Shown: positions 16,171-25,439 of the stretch, piece after piece
How the letters are laid out: every line of letters begins with the position of its first letter
Position numbering within the stretch: position 1 is the stretch's first letter
From: Muribaculaceae bacterium
Lineage (GTDB): Bacteria > Bacteroidota > Bacteroidia > Bacteroidales > Muribaculaceae
NCBI GenBank assembly: GCA_024400935.1
Contig: JAKSLZ010000003.1
Coordinates: 1 to 64,000 of the forward strand
DNA length: 64,000 bases
Direction of reading: 5' to 3'
The notes under the pieces: generated by a model
The model's database searches: none
What the model was told of the DNA's origin: nothing
What the model saw: only the letters and a program-made list of their open reading frames with translations
Translations under genes and position numbers: made by a program

Positions 16171-17154
16171 TTACTCCGCAAAGGTGCGGGTGATGGTCAT
16201 CTGTAGCTCGCCGTCGAGCGATATCTCGGCGCGGGTGACGCGTCCCTTGAGGTCATATACATATTTGACCTTGCGCTCGTGGGCCACCTCGCGGTCCACC
16301 ATCTCGTTGATGCCTATCAGGTATTTCTTGGCCGTCGACGTGTCATAGTCATAGAGGTAGCGCAGCACCTTGCCGGCGCTCTCCTCGCGTATGATGTAGC
16401 CGTCGTTATACACCAGTGTGCGCTTGCCGGCCGGCGTGGTCACCACCAGTTTGTTCAGCGCGCCCAGCTCGTTATAGCTCAGCACCCACTTGTTGCCGTT
16501 GTCGCCCGAGAGTATCTCAAGCTTGTCATTGTCGTCATAGAAAGCCTCAAACTGGGCGGTCTTAGATTGCGCCTTCATCGCCTTGAGACAGTAGCCGTGC
16601 AGGTTGTCATAGGCATACTCATAAGTGGCGGCATAGGTCTTGCCGCTGCTGCCCTCTACCGATGCCTCGACGAGCAAACCCTTGTCATCAAAGACAAAGT
16701 AGTTGTCGCGGGCACGCGAGCCATTGGCAAACTCGATGTGCTCCTCCACCCTACCCGTGCAGCCGTTGAAGCCTATGTCCATGTGCTCATAGCGGTAAGA
16801 GTGGGTGGGGTTGTTTACCAAGTTAGCATAAAAAGTCTTGATGCGGGGCTCGTGGGCCGAGTTGTCCTCAATATACTCCACCAGCTGGGCCAGCGTGGTG
16901 CGCTGGTTGCAGTAAGAGTTGACGATGGCATTGTCACGCAGTTTGCGGGCCTGTTCAGTGTAGTATGAGTCGGGATAATTGTTGATAAATATTTCCCACG
17001 CCTCCACTGTGCCGGCCTTGCGTGCGGCGGCATAGGCCTCACGCACTTCCTGACGCTCCAGCTCGTCGGAAGTGACAGTAACCTCATCTTGTGCCAATGA
17101 TGGCAACGAGCACATGCCCATTGCCATCATTACCAGTATATTTGAAATTCTCAT
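16171..17154 (-). CDS. Exported protein with YD-like repeats
   Basis: Unrecognised 327-residue protein. Signal peptide about 1-21 (ends SLPSLAQ). A helical segment follows (residues ~30-100; VEAWEIFINNYPDSYYTEQARKL looks like one tetratricopeptide-type helix pair). The rest is a run of beta hairpins of the YD/RHS-like kind: YFVFDDKGLLVEASV, WVLSYNELGALNKLVV, LRYLYDYDTS and VKYVYDLKGRVTRAEI. This pattern is common in Bacteroidales periplasmic proteins of unknown role. Its start is only 8 nt after the BI-1 gene stop, so the two are probably one operon. Confidence 0.75.
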   Translation of the reverse strand: MRISNILVMMAMGMCSLPSLAQDEVTVTSDELERQEVREAYAAARKAGTVEAWEIFINNYPDSYYTEQARKLRDNAIVNSYCNQRTTLAQLVEYIEDNSAHEPRIKTFYANLVNNPTHSYRYEHMDIGFNGCTGRVEEHIEFANGSRARDNYFVFDDKGLLVEASVEGSSGKTYAATYEYAYDNLHGYCLKAMKAQSKTAQFEAFYDDNDKLEILSGDNGNKWVLSYNELGALNKLVVTTPAGKRTLVYNDGYIIREESAGKVLRYLYDYDTSTAKKYLIGINEMVDREVAHERKVKYVYDLKGRVTRAEISLDGELQMTITRTFAE

Positions 17155-17162
17155 TACCTATA

Positions 17163-17897
17163 TCAGTTGCGGCTGCCACCAAACAAGCGGAGCAAATAGA
17201 TGAACAGGTTGATAAAGTCAAGATACAGCGACAGTGCACCTATGGTTGCCAGCTTGCCTACCATCGAGGGATCAGTCATCGATGCCATGTTCTTGATCTT
17301 CTGGGTATCCCATGCAGTGAGACCGGTGAAGAGAATAACACCAGCTATTGAGATGAACCAGTCCATTGCACTGCTTGCCAGGAAGATGTTGACAACAGAT
17401 GCAATGATCAGACCAATCAGGGCCATATACAGTATTGAGCCTACCTTGCTCAGATCCATTTTAGTGACATATCCCATGAATGACATGGTGCCAAATGTGA
17501 GAGCCGTTGTTGTGAAAGCAAGGGTGATGGCACTGGGTGAATAAGCCAAGAATATCACGCTCATTGTCACACCGTTGATAATCGCATAAAGGAAGAACAG
17601 CAGCGTAGCTGTGGTTGAGCTCAACTTGTTGATGGCTCCCGAAATGACAAATACCAGAACAAGTTCGGCAATCATGAGGCCAAAGAAAGTCACATTTGAG
17701 CTAAAAATAATAGACAGAAGCGTTTCACTGCTAATTGTTGCCAAGCTTGTGATGGCTGTGATAAGGAGTCCCAGGAACATCTTGCCATAAACGCGGCGCA
17801 TAACCTTAGCTACGTAGCTCTGAAGCGACGCAGCGCTCTCAGCCTGAGAGGCTGTTGCATAACCCATGGGGTCAGCATTGTAATAGTTGTTTTCCAT
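17163..17897 (-). CDS. Bax inhibitor-1/YccA family membrane protein
   Basis: Inner-membrane protein of 244 residues with about seven hydrophobic helices after a polar N-terminus (MENNYYNADPMGYATASQAE). The family pattern is clear: RVYGKMFLGLLITAITSLA at the first helix, LFFLYAIINGVTMSVIFLAY, FMGYVTKMDLSKVGSILYMA and, near the end, TGLTAWDTQKIKNMA with the conserved Asp. BI-1 proteins are pH-sensitive calcium leak channels or bind the FtsH protease in bacteria. A near-perfect promoter lies 60 nt upstream. Confidence 0.93.
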   Translation of the reverse strand: MENNYYNADPMGYATASQAESAASLQSYVAKVMRRVYGKMFLGLLITAITSLATISSETLLSIIFSSNVTFFGLMIAELVLVFVISGAINKLSSTTATLLFFLYAIINGVTMSVIFLAYSPSAITLAFTTTALTFGTMSFMGYVTKMDLSKVGSILYMALIGLIIASVVNIFLASSAMDWFISIAGVILFTGLTAWDTQKIKNMASMTDPSMVGKLATIGALSLYLDFINLFIYLLRLFGGSRN

Positions 17898-17958
17898 AAT
17901 TGAGTTTTAATAATGTATAGTTTTTGTTTTAATTTTTATTTCCTGTTTCGTTCTAGTG

Positions 17959-17989
17959 CAAAGTTATATCTAAATTACCACTCTGCAAA
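17959..17989 (-). promoter_or_regulatory. Bacteroidetes promoter of the BI-1 gene
   Basis: Minus strand TTTG (17986-17989), 19 nt, TAACTTTG (17959-17966). It matches the consensus exactly. Confidence 0.8.
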
Positions 17990-18052
17990 ATACACAGTGC
18001 ATTTTTCGTGCCAATTTTTGATTATTTGTGATTTACTTATCATTTTTTTCGC

Positions 18053-18060
18053 TACCTTTG
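18053..18060 (+). promoter_or_regulatory. -7 promoter element ahead of the Sel1 gene
   Basis: TACCTTTG, ending 52 nt before the ATG. A TTTG at 18025-18028 is 24 nt upstream, slightly too far for the consensus. Confidence 0.5.
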
Positions 18061-18112
18061 TACCCATACAATATTAAATTTGAGCATTCCACACATATCA
18101 TTTGATACAATT

Positions 18113-19414
18113 ATGAGAAAAATCCTCCTTCTTTTACTTATTATCAGCAGCATGACAGTATGGGCCAGCCCCGAATTTCAGATTTCGCCCAAATTTGAGC
18201 AACAGCAGTTTGAAGAGATAAAGACCCGAGCCGAGGCCGGCGACACCGATGCTCAGCTTGAACTGGCGCGACGCTACTACGAGGGCAATGGTGTAGAACA
18301 GTCGTTTACTGATTTCTTCAAGTGGCTCAAAACTGCCGCCGAGCAGGACTACGCCTGGGCTCAATACTGCCTGGGATGGAGTTATGAAAACGGAGATGGT
18401 GTCACCAAGTCTATGACCGAGGCGGTTGAGTGGTATCGCAAAGCGGCAGAGCAAGGCGTGCCCGAGGCACAACACAGCCTGGCTGGATGCTATTATTTTG
18501 GAGATGGTGTCGCAAAGTCGTTAGCCGAGGCCGCAAAATGGACACAAAAAGCGGCTGAACAAAACTACCCCGAGGCTCAGTACAACCTAGGACGCTGCTA
18601 TGAAAAGGAAGAGGGTGTTGCCAAGTCATATAGTGAGGCTGTGAAGTGGTATCAGAAAGCAGCCGAAAACAACCTCCCCGAGGCACAATTCAGTCTGGGA
18701 TTGTGTTATTTTTACGGAAATGGAGTGACCAAATCAAAAACTGAAGCCGTGAAGTGGTATCAGAAAGCGGCTGATCAAGGTTACGCCGAAGCACAATACA
18801 ACCTGGGATGGTGTTATCTAAATGGTGAGGGGGTAGCAAAATCATCCACAGAGGCGGTAAAGTGGTTCACTATGGCTGCCGAGCAAGGCTTAGCTGAGGC
18901 TCAATTTAACTTGGGGCTTAGTTATGAAAAGGGTACGGGCGTCACCAAGTCGGTGACCGAAGCGGCTAAGTGGTATCGCAAAGCGGCAGAACAGGGTTAC
19001 CCTAAAGCCCAGTTTAACTTGGGGTGCTGCTACCACAGTGGTGATGGTGTTGCCAAGTCGGCATCTGAAGCGGTAAAGTGGTACCGCAAAGCTGCTGAGC
19101 AAGGCATGCATGAGGCGCAGTACAACCTGGGATGGTGCTATGACAACGGTGTGGGTGTCACAAAATCATATGCGGAAGCATTGAAGTGGTACAACAAAGC
19201 AGCCAACCAGGGCTACACAAAAGCACAATACAACTTAGCGATAATGTATGCCAATGGCCATGGCGTGAAAAAAAGCGATGAGGAAGCTCTAAAGTGGCTC
19301 AAGAAAGCCGCGGCCGGAGGTGACCACACGGCACAGGAAGCTCTCAAGGAGATTGAGAAAGCACAAGGAGGTAGCTCCAAAAAGAGCAGTGGCAGCAGCC
19401 GCAAGCGCAAATAA
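18113..19414 (+). CDS. Secreted Sel1-like repeat protein
   Basis: Exported helical-repeat protein, 433 residues from the start MRKILLLLLIISSMTVWA at 18113; an ORF start 33 nt earlier would add a non-signal stretch. After the signal peptide come ten Sel1 repeats of 36 residues, each with the form AEAQYNLGxCYxxGxGVxKSxxEAVKWYxKAAEQG. It ends in a Ser/Lys-rich tail (SSKKSSGSSRKRK). Sel1 repeats form a protein-binding superhelix and often act in envelope stress or secretion complexes. The 108-bp DNA repeats are similar enough to recombine. The DUF3667 gene follows after 31 nt. Confidence 0.93.
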   Translation: MRKILLLLLIISSMTVWASPEFQISPKFEQQQFEEIKTRAEAGDTDAQLELARRYYEGNGVEQSFTDFFKWLKTAAEQDYAWAQYCLGWSYENGDGVTKSMTEAVEWYRKAAEQGVPEAQHSLAGCYYFGDGVAKSLAEAAKWTQKAAEQNYPEAQYNLGRCYEKEEGVAKSYSEAVKWYQKAAENNLPEAQFSLGLCYFYGNGVTKSKTEAVKWYQKAADQGYAEAQYNLGWCYLNGEGVAKSSTEAVKWFTMAAEQGLAEAQFNLGLSYEKGTGVTKSVTEAAKWYRKAAEQGYPKAQFNLGCCYHSGDGVAKSASEAVKWYRKAAEQGMHEAQYNLGWCYDNGVGVTKSYAEALKWYNKAANQGYTKAQYNLAIMYANGHGVKKSDEEALKWLKKAAAGGDHTAQEALKEIEKAQGGSSKKSSGSSRKRK

Positions 19415-19445
19415 AGCACTTTCACCCCATCACACAAAACACAAT

Positions 19446-20276
19446 ATGAAAAAGACATTGAAATCCCGTTGGGAGAGTTTCAGGCAATGGCAACGCAATC
19501 CCCACAGTTTCTTCACCAATACCGGTGAGAAGCACGAGTGCCTCAACTGCGGCAACTCGTACCACGGCAACTTTTGCCCGGTGTGCGGCCAGAGCAGGGC
19601 GGTGACACGATTCACGTGGCACGGCGTGCTCACTGGCGCTATGGACGTGTGGGGCCTGGGAGGCCGCAGCATGCCGCGCAATATCCAGCACTTGATATTG
19701 CGCCCGGGCTACATGATTGCCGATTACCTGGCCGGCAAGAGGCAGCCCTACTTCCCGCCGTTCAAAATGCTGTTCCTCATGGTGGCGCTGGTGGCGCTGC
19801 TGAAGCACTACGCAGGATTTGACGTCAACTTTGACGAGGACGCTGCCATCGCAAAGGGGGTAAACAAGACAGCCGTTTACGTTATCGACTTCATAATGGA
19901 ACATCGCATTGTGGCTACACTGTCGATAATCACGCTCATGGCACTGATAGTGAGATGGTTTTTTGGAGCCGACAAGCGCACTAAGAGTACCAACCTGTGT
20001 GAGTGCATCTACACCCAGGTGTGGATGATGAACCAGCTGCTCATCTTCTCGGTGGTGTTTAACCTGTTGAAAATAGTTACTGGTGTGTATATTGAGAACA
20101 TTGAAGGCATTGTCCTGTTTTTCGTGATGTGTGTAACCTATAAGCAACTATTCGGGCTAAGGTGGTGGTCCACGGTGTGGCGCACGGCAGTGATGCTGCT
20201 TCTCACCTTCACTGTGTACATTATCATTATTTTTTTATTCGCTGCAACTATCGAGATCTCACAGCAACTAGGCTGA
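19446..20276 (+). CDS. DUF3667-like zinc-ribbon membrane protein
   Basis: A 276-residue protein. The start is set at MKKTLKSRWESFRQW (19446), since the longer reading overlaps the Sel1 gene end. A zinc ribbon occupies residues ~30-50 (CLNCGNSYHGNFCPVCGQ, two CxxC pairs). The conserved ILRPGYMIADYLAGKRQPYF stretch follows; it is typical of DUF3667 proteins and begins the membrane domain of about five hydrophobic helices. Function of the family is unknown. It is probably co-transcribed with the Sel1 gene and ends at a bidirectional terminator. Confidence 0.85.
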   Translation: MKKTLKSRWESFRQWQRNPHSFFTNTGEKHECLNCGNSYHGNFCPVCGQSRAVTRFTWHGVLTGAMDVWGLGGRSMPRNIQHLILRPGYMIADYLAGKRQPYFPPFKMLFLMVALVALLKHYAGFDVNFDEDAAIAKGVNKTAVYVIDFIMEHRIVATLSIITLMALIVRWFFGADKRTKSTNLCECIYTQVWMMNQLLIFSVVFNLLKIVTGVYIENIEGIVLFFVMCVTYKQLFGLRWWSTVWRTAVMLLLTFTVYIIIIFLFAATIEISQQLG

Positions 20277-20303
20277 CCAGACATGAAATACAGCCATATA
20301 AAC

Positions 20304-20337
20304 AAAAATCCCGAGGAAAGTGGATCCTCGGGATTTT
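20304..20337. terminator. Bidirectional terminator between DUF3667 gene and argS
   Basis: AAAATCCCGAGGA pairs with TCCTCGGGATTTT around a 6-7 nt loop, with A/T runs on both sides. It serves the convergent genes. Confidence 0.9.
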
Positions 20338-20357
20338 ATTGTATGTGACAATTGTGA

Positions 20358-22142
20358 TTACATGCGCTCGGGAACTTCCATGCCCAGCAGTGACACGGCA
20401 CGCTTGATGATGGTTCCCACGGTGTGCGACAGCTTGAGGCGGAATGCGCGCAGCGTTGCGTCTTCCTCCTTGAGGATGCTGCAGTCGTGGTAGAACTGGT
20501 TGAACTCCTTGGCCAGGTCATAGGTGTAGTTGGCAATCACAGCGGGGCTGTAGTTGCGGCCTGCGTCAAGCACTGTGCCAGCAAAGTCGTTGAGCTTCTG
20601 GATCAGGTTAGTTTCCTTCTCGTTGGGCTCTACTGCGCTCACGTCAACGGCATTGAAGTCTTCCTCGGCCTTGCGCAGCACGCTCTGGATGCGGGCATAG
20701 GTGTACTGGATGAAGGGACCGGTGTTGCCGTTGAAGTCAATTGACTCTGAGGGGTTGAACAGCATGTTCTTGCGCGGGTCAACCTTGAGGATGAAGTACT
20801 TCAAAGCGCCCAGGCCGATGATGCGGAACACGTTCTCGCGCTCCTCCTCGGGAACACCCTGCAGGCGGCCGGGCTCGCTGCTCATCTTGCGGGCGGTGTC
20901 GATCATCTCGTCCATGAGTTCGTCAGCATCAACCACAGTACCCTCACGAGACTTCATCTTGCCGTTGGGCAGCTCTACCATGCCATATGAGAAGTGGATC
21001 AGGTCCTTGCCCCACTTGAAGCCCAGCTTGTCGAGCAGCAGCGAGAGCACCTGGAAGTGGTAGTTCTGCTCGTTGCCCACAACATATATCATCTGGTCGA
21101 TGGGATAGTCCTGATAGCGGAGCTTGGCGGTGCCGATGTCCTGGGTCATGTAGACCGATGTGCCGTCGCTGCGCAGCAGCAGCTTGTGGTCGAGGCCGTC
21201 AGCAGTGAGGTCGGCCCACACGCTGTTGTCCTCCTTGCGGTAGAAGATGCCCTTCTCCAGACCCTCGTCTACCTTCTCCTTACCCTCGAGGTAAGTGTTG
21301 CTCTCGTAGTATATCTTGTCGAAGCCCACGCCCATGCGCTTGTAGGTCTCGTCAAAGCCTGCATATACCCACTCGTTCATCTTAGCCCACAGGTCGCGCA
21401 CTTCCTTGTCGCCGTCTTCCCATTTCTTGAGCATGGCGCGTGCTTCCTTCATGAGCTCAGAGTTCTTCTCGGCCTCTTCCTCGGTCATGCCCTGAGCCAT
21501 GAGCTCCTTGAGCTCAGCCTTGTAGTGCTTGTCAAATGCCACATAGAAGTCACCGATGAGGTGGTCTCCCTTCTTGCCGGCACTCTCGGGAGTAGCACCC
21601 TCGCCCCACTTGAGCCAAGCGAGCATCGACTTGCAGATGTGGATGCCGCGGTCGTTGACGATGTTGGTCTTCACCACCTTGTTGCCGCAAGCCTCCATGA
21701 TGCGCGAGAGGCTGTAGCCCAGCAGATTGTTGCGCACGTGTCCCAGGTGGAGGGGCTTGTTGGTGTTGGGCGATGAATACTCAATCATCACCAGCTGGCT
21801 GTCGTCGGTCACGGGAACGAAGCCAAAGTTGGGCTCAGCGGCGATGTGGTTGAGCACGCTGGTCCAGAATGTGGGACGGATGGTGATGTTAAGGAAGCCC
21901 TTCACAGCATTGAATTTCTCCACTGCATCGCAGTTAGCGACCATGTACTCGCCTATCTCCTGTGCGGTAGCGTCGGGAGCCTTGTGCGAAGCCTTGAGGA
22001 AGGGGAACACAACGATAGTAAGGTTGCCCTCAAACTCCTTCCTGGTAGTTTGGGGAACGATCTTGTCGGCGGGGAAATCCACGCCATAGAGAGCCTTCAC
22101 CGCCTGGGCGGTAGCTTGTGAGAGAATTGTATCTATTGACAT
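20358..22142 (-). CDS. argS: Arginyl-tRNA synthetase
   Basis: Charges tRNA-Arg with arginine, using ATP. The 594-residue class I synthetase shows the N-terminal Arg-specific domain (EFEGNLTIVVFPFLKASHKAP), the HIGH motif as HLGH (132-135) in SSPNTNKPLHLGHVRNN, the KMSK-like site GKMKSREGTVV, and a C-terminal anticodon-binding DALR domain (RAFRLKLSHTVGTIIKRAVSLLG). It is a single gene with its own consensus promoter. Confidence 0.97.
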   Translation of the reverse strand: MSIDTILSQATAQAVKALYGVDFPADKIVPQTTRKEFEGNLTIVVFPFLKASHKAPDATAQEIGEYMVANCDAVEKFNAVKGFLNITIRPTFWTSVLNHIAAEPNFGFVPVTDDSQLVMIEYSSPNTNKPLHLGHVRNNLLGYSLSRIMEACGNKVVKTNIVNDRGIHICKSMLAWLKWGEGATPESAGKKGDHLIGDFYVAFDKHYKAELKELMAQGMTEEEAEKNSELMKEARAMLKKWEDGDKEVRDLWAKMNEWVYAGFDETYKRMGVGFDKIYYESNTYLEGKEKVDEGLEKGIFYRKEDNSVWADLTADGLDHKLLLRSDGTSVYMTQDIGTAKLRYQDYPIDQMIYVVGNEQNYHFQVLSLLLDKLGFKWGKDLIHFSYGMVELPNGKMKSREGTVVDADELMDEMIDTARKMSSEPGRLQGVPEEERENVFRIIGLGALKYFILKVDPRKNMLFNPSESIDFNGNTGPFIQYTYARIQSVLRKAEEDFNAVDVSAVEPNEKETNLIQKLNDFAGTVLDAGRNYSPAVIANYTYDLAKEFNQFYHDCSILKEEDATLRAFRLKLSHTVGTIIKRAVSLLGMEVPERM

Positions 22143-22206
22143 GTTATATATGTTTTTTCAGCATAAACACACACTTCGCGCACACGTGCGCAAAGAAATA
22201 ATGGTG

Positions 22207-22237
22207 CAAAGTTACGTTTTTTTTCACGAAAGACAAA
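22207..22237 (-). promoter_or_regulatory. Bacteroidetes promoter of argS
   Basis: Minus strand TTTG (22234-22237), 19 nt, TAACTTTG (22207-22214), 65 nt before the start codon. Confidence 0.8.
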
Positions 22238-22368
22238 AAATGAACCCCTAAAAACGTGCCCCAGCATGCTGTGCACATGCTCGGAGCATACATGGTCACA
22301 ATCCACGGATGCCGTGATTTGCGGCATCGGCAGGTCACCAGTTGGTAAGCAGCGTCCCGCACAATGGG

Positions 22369-22485
22369 GTAACTACTCAGTAATGGGGATTATCTCGCGC
22401 AGAACTCGGGGATTACGCAGATATTATTTTGACTAAAAGAACAAAAAAGCTTTCTAATTTGTTCATTTCTAGTTCTTTTGTACGT
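22369..22485 (+). repeat. GTAACTAT-family repeat, copy 1
   Basis: Begins GTAACTACTCAGTAATGGG, includes GATTATCTCGCGCAGAACTC (22388-22407), then AAAAGAAC/GTTCTTTT complementary stretches. It lies directly after the FISUMP gene stop (22494) in the 351-nt gap behind argS. No gene is seen there; a GATGCCG/CGGCATC hairpin is at about 22306-22327. Confidence 0.75.
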
Positions 22486-22493
22486 AAGGAGCT

Positions 22494-24881
22494 TTATTTT
22501 GAGGCAACACGCACTGCCCGGACGCTTCGCCCGTCGCAACGGCTGCGGCCGAAACAGTGAACACGGCCCGATTCGAAGACCAAACCATGAGCGTAATCGC
22601 TGCTACCATGATCGCTCGACCAGTACTCGCCTTGGGAACCCTCGTATAAGAAGTATGATGTGGAGCGTAAGCCAGCGGCAGGAAGGAAAATGCTGTTACC
22701 ATTGCTTTTGCTCGTTATCCTGCGACCTTTCACACCGTTCACTTTCACCCACTTGGTGGATGTGTACTTGCTATCGTAAAGGTCTTTTATCTCCTGCTCT
22801 GTGGGCATACGCCAACCATTGCCCCAGTTGGCGGTAGCAGCATCGTCAGCGGCATCAAGTACCTTCTTGTTGTCTACTAGGCCATAAGAAGAACTTGTGC
22901 AGTACTTGGTCAGGCTATCATGTTTGCCGTTGCACCACTTATAGTGCGCCCAGTCAAACAATTGGCTCTCGTCCATAGCGTAACCCACTGTCTCGCCCCA
23001 AGCGAAGTACAGGCCATACTCCTCGGGCTTGCTGGCGCCTATATTACATGTAGCCCACAATACACCACCGGGCAGACCTAGGTCAACATATTCGCATCCA
23101 TTGTCATCTTTACCTGGAGGGCCGGCTTTCTTGCGTGCGTCTTCCTCTGTAGGCACCCGCACAGCCCGGACGCTCTGCCCGCAGTAACGCCATTCGTCAC
23201 CCCCCCCACCAATGCGGTCCGAGGAGAAGCCCAGGCGGAAAGCGTTGACATCGTTGTACAAATCGAGCGAACTAGACCAATATTCGCCGTTGGACCCCTC
23301 GTAGTTGAGGCTCGTGTAGGAACGGTAACCAGCAGCAGGAAGGAAAATGCTGTTACCATTGCTTTTGCTCGTTATCCTGCGACCTTTCACACCATGCACT
23401 TTCACCCACTCGGTAGTGGTGTACTTGCTATCTAAAAGGTCTTTTATTTCCTGCGTTGATGGCATGCGCCAGCCGGCGCCCCAGCAGACAGTCGCAACGT
23501 CGTCAGAAGCATCCAGGACGGACTTGTTGTCGCTATTGTAAGACTTTGTTTGATACTTTTTAATGTATCTATTAATGCTCCACTTGTAGTGCTCCCAGTC
23601 AAACGTATGGTTCTCGCCCTTAGCATAACCCACAATCTCGCCCCAAGCAAAATACAAGCCATTTTGCCATGGAGATAACGCGCCCACATTACATGTAGCC
23701 CACAACACTCCACCTGGCAGACCAAGGTCAACATACTCGCATGGAGGGCCGGCTTTCTTGCGTGCAGCCTCTTCCTCTGCAGTCCTGCGTTCCGCTTCCT
23801 TGCGTTCCGCTTCCTCAGCTTTTTTGCGGGCAGCCTCATGAGCCTTTTCCTCCGCAGCCTTGCGGGCAGCTTCTCTTCGTGCAACTTCTTCCTCCTTGGA
23901 GCCAACTTGCACAGCACGGACGCTACCCCCACATACACGACTTATTCGAGACACTTCCACTTTGTCCGAATAGGAATAGAAATTCAAGCAGCATGCCCAA
24001 TCCTCATTCTTGAGTGAATCCGTCCAGTAACAACCACCAACAAAACAACTGTATTCACTATTGCATAAGCCACCAAAATGCGAGCCGGCCGCAGGTAGAA
24101 ATATGCTATTTCCATTGCTCTTGCTTGTTATTATCCATCCGTCATGGCCATTGACAGTCACCCAATCGCGGGTTGTATATTCATCGCTGATCAGGTCGGC
24201 ATATTCCTGGGGTGTGGGCATGCGCCATTCTTTTCCCCAGTTTGCAGTTGCAGCGTCGTCCTCGGCATCAAGGATGGTTTTGTTGCCACGATCTTCATAC
24301 TTCGTCCACGAATACTTTCCGTTAGCCCACTTATAGTTTTCTCTATCAAAAGTGGGATTATTATGTGCGTGACCGATTGTCTCGCCCCATGCGAAAAAAA
24401 TGCCATATTCCTCCGGCTTGGAAGCGCCCACATTGCAGGTAGCCCACAGCACACCACCAGGCAGACCTAGGTCAACGTACTTATGTCCAAAAGCATCCAT
24501 CCCCGAAAAGAAATTCAAGGATTCCACAACTTTACGCGCGGCTTCCTCTTCGGCAGCCTTTCGAGCTGCAGACTCGGCGGCTGCTTTCTTTCGTGCCGCT
24601 TCCTCTTGTTGGTGTTTTTTCGCTGCAGCCTCTGATGCTGCCTTTTTCTTTGCTGCCTCCTCTTGCTGACGCTTCTTTGCTGCAGCTTCAGATGCGGCCT
24701 TCTTCTTGGCTGCTTCTTCGGAGGCTTTTTTCTTGGCGGCGGTGTTGTCCTTCTTGGGAGCCGGGGCTTCCTTCTTTGGTGGGATATCAAACTTCAGTTT
24801 GCCTTGGCTAGCGGCAAATGTGATGACGCTGAACACTGTGCACACTGCGATGGCCACTATGATTTTACCAGAAATCTTCAT
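22494..24881 (-). CDS. Exported coiled-coil protein with three Fib_succ_major (FISUMP) domains
   Basis: A 795-residue protein with an N-terminal signal peptide or anchor (MKISGKIIVAIAVCTVFSVI). A Lys/Ala/Glu-rich TolA-like coiled coil spans about 45-120 and a shorter one joins domains 1 and 2 (~330-385). Three FISUMP domains follow at about 134-325, 388-575 and 600-795. Each begins YVDLGLPGGVLWATCN(V/I)GA, contains WRMPTxQE and FLPAAG, and ends S-V-R-A-V-R/Q-V. These domains are common in secreted Bacteroidetes and Fibrobacter proteins and are thought to be binding modules. The near-identical domains point to internal duplication. The gene is enclosed by repeats of one family (22369-22485 and 24904-24958) and has a consensus promoter. 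Confidence 0.87.
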   Translation of the reverse strand: MKISGKIIVAIAVCTVFSVITFAASQGKLKFDIPPKKEAPAPKKDNTAAKKKASEEAAKKKAASEAAAKKRQQEEAAKKKAASEAAAKKHQQEEAARKKAAAESAARKAAEEEAARKVVESLNFFSGMDAFGHKYVDLGLPGGVLWATCNVGASKPEEYGIFFAWGETIGHAHNNPTFDRENYKWANGKYSWTKYEDRGNKTILDAEDDAATANWGKEWRMPTPQEYADLISDEYTTRDWVTVNGHDGWIITSKSNGNSIFLPAAGSHFGGLCNSEYSCFVGGCYWTDSLKNEDWACCLNFYSYSDKVEVSRISRVCGGSVRAVQVGSKEEEVARREAARKAAEEKAHEAARKKAEEAERKEAERRTAEEEAARKKAGPPCEYVDLGLPGGVLWATCNVGALSPWQNGLYFAWGEIVGYAKGENHTFDWEHYKWSINRYIKKYQTKSYNSDNKSVLDASDDVATVCWGAGWRMPSTQEIKDLLDSKYTTTEWVKVHGVKGRRITSKSNGNSIFLPAAGYRSYTSLNYEGSNGEYWSSSLDLYNDVNAFRLGFSSDRIGGGGDEWRYCGQSVRAVRVPTEEDARKKAGPPGKDDNGCEYVDLGLPGGVLWATCNIGASKPEEYGLYFAWGETVGYAMDESQLFDWAHYKWCNGKHDSLTKYCTSSSYGLVDNKKVLDAADDAATANWGNGWRMPTEQEIKDLYDSKYTSTKWVKVNGVKGRRITSKSNGNSIFLPAAGLRSTSYFLYEGSQGEYWSSDHGSSDYAHGLVFESGRVHCFGRSRCDGRSVRAVRVASK

Positions 24882-24903
24882 AAAGAATAACTATCTTAAT
24901 ATG

Positions 24904-24958
24904 GTAACTATACCGCAATGTTTTCTGCGCGAGATTATCACCATTGACGAATAGTTAC
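24904..24958 (-). repeat. GTAACTAT-family repeat, copy 2
   Basis: A 55-bp unit starting GTAACTAT and ending ATAGTTAC, i.e. 8-bp perfect terminal inverted repeats. On the minus strand it reads GTAACTATTCGTCAATGG then GATAATCTCGCGCAGAA. It lies between the FISUMP gene and its promoter. Confidence 0.7.
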
Positions 24959-24984
24959 CTTAAATGTGATTACCTAAAAACACA

Positions 24985-25016
24985 CAAATTTACACATCTG
25001 CCGACACATAGACAAA
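24985..25016 (-). promoter_or_regulatory. Bacteroidetes promoter of the FISUMP gene
   Basis: Minus strand TTTG (25013-25016), 20 nt, TAAATTTG (24985-24992). The leader from here to the start codon carries repeat copy 2. Confidence 0.6.
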
Positions 25017-25050
25017 CTTTATCGCAAGTTTAACAGTATTTTATTTTTCT

Positions 25051-25216
25051 CGTAACTTTACACCAAGGAGGGATTATCTCGCGTAGAACTCGGGGATAAA
25101 ATTATCAGAATTTTTTCTTTGGGGACTAGAACATTAATTTCATTTCGAATAATTTCTTTTAATTTCTGTTAGTTAATATACTATTGCTGACTTACTTACA
25201 GAAAGTAAAAGAAATT
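25051..25216 (+). repeat. GTAACTAT-family repeat, copy 3, with internal inverted repeat
   Basis: Starts GTAACTTTACACCAAGGAG, then GATTATCTCGCGTAGAACTC (25072-25091). Further in, AATTTCTTTTAATTTCTGT (25151-25169) pairs with ACAGAAAGTAAAAGAAATT (25198-25216) with one mismatch. A similar internal arm is seen in copy 5. Confidence 0.65.
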
Positions 25217-25273
25217 TAAATTAATTTATCGAGGGGACACGGTATCATCAGTTGTGTTTTTTCTGTTTATTGG

Positions 25274-25398
25274 CTGTGTGAGAAAAGTTAAGCCCGTCAG
25301 GGTGCTGTCAGGTGTTTGGGATTTTGCTGGGAGCAAAGCTCACAAGTGAAATCCCTAACACTTGACAGCAATGGCGATAGCCATCTTTTCTTACACAG
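25274..25398. repeat. Two-tier foldback (cruciform-like) sequence
   Basis: Outer arms CTGTGTGAGAAAAG (25274-25287) and CTTTTCTTACACAG (25385-25398) pair with one mismatch. Inner arms of 21 nt at 25304-25324 and 25349-25369 (GCTGTCAGGTGTTTGGGATT and its partner) pair 19 of 21. It is non-coding. Confidence 0.7.
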
Positions 25399-25439
25399 CG
25401 GTTTATTTCGTTTTTTTGTTTTGTACTATAACACATGAA

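Noticed and set aside
18113..19414. Sel1 108-bp repeats as a separate mobile or regulatory repeat.
   Set aside because: They are ordinary coding repeats of the Sel1 family and need no further explanation.
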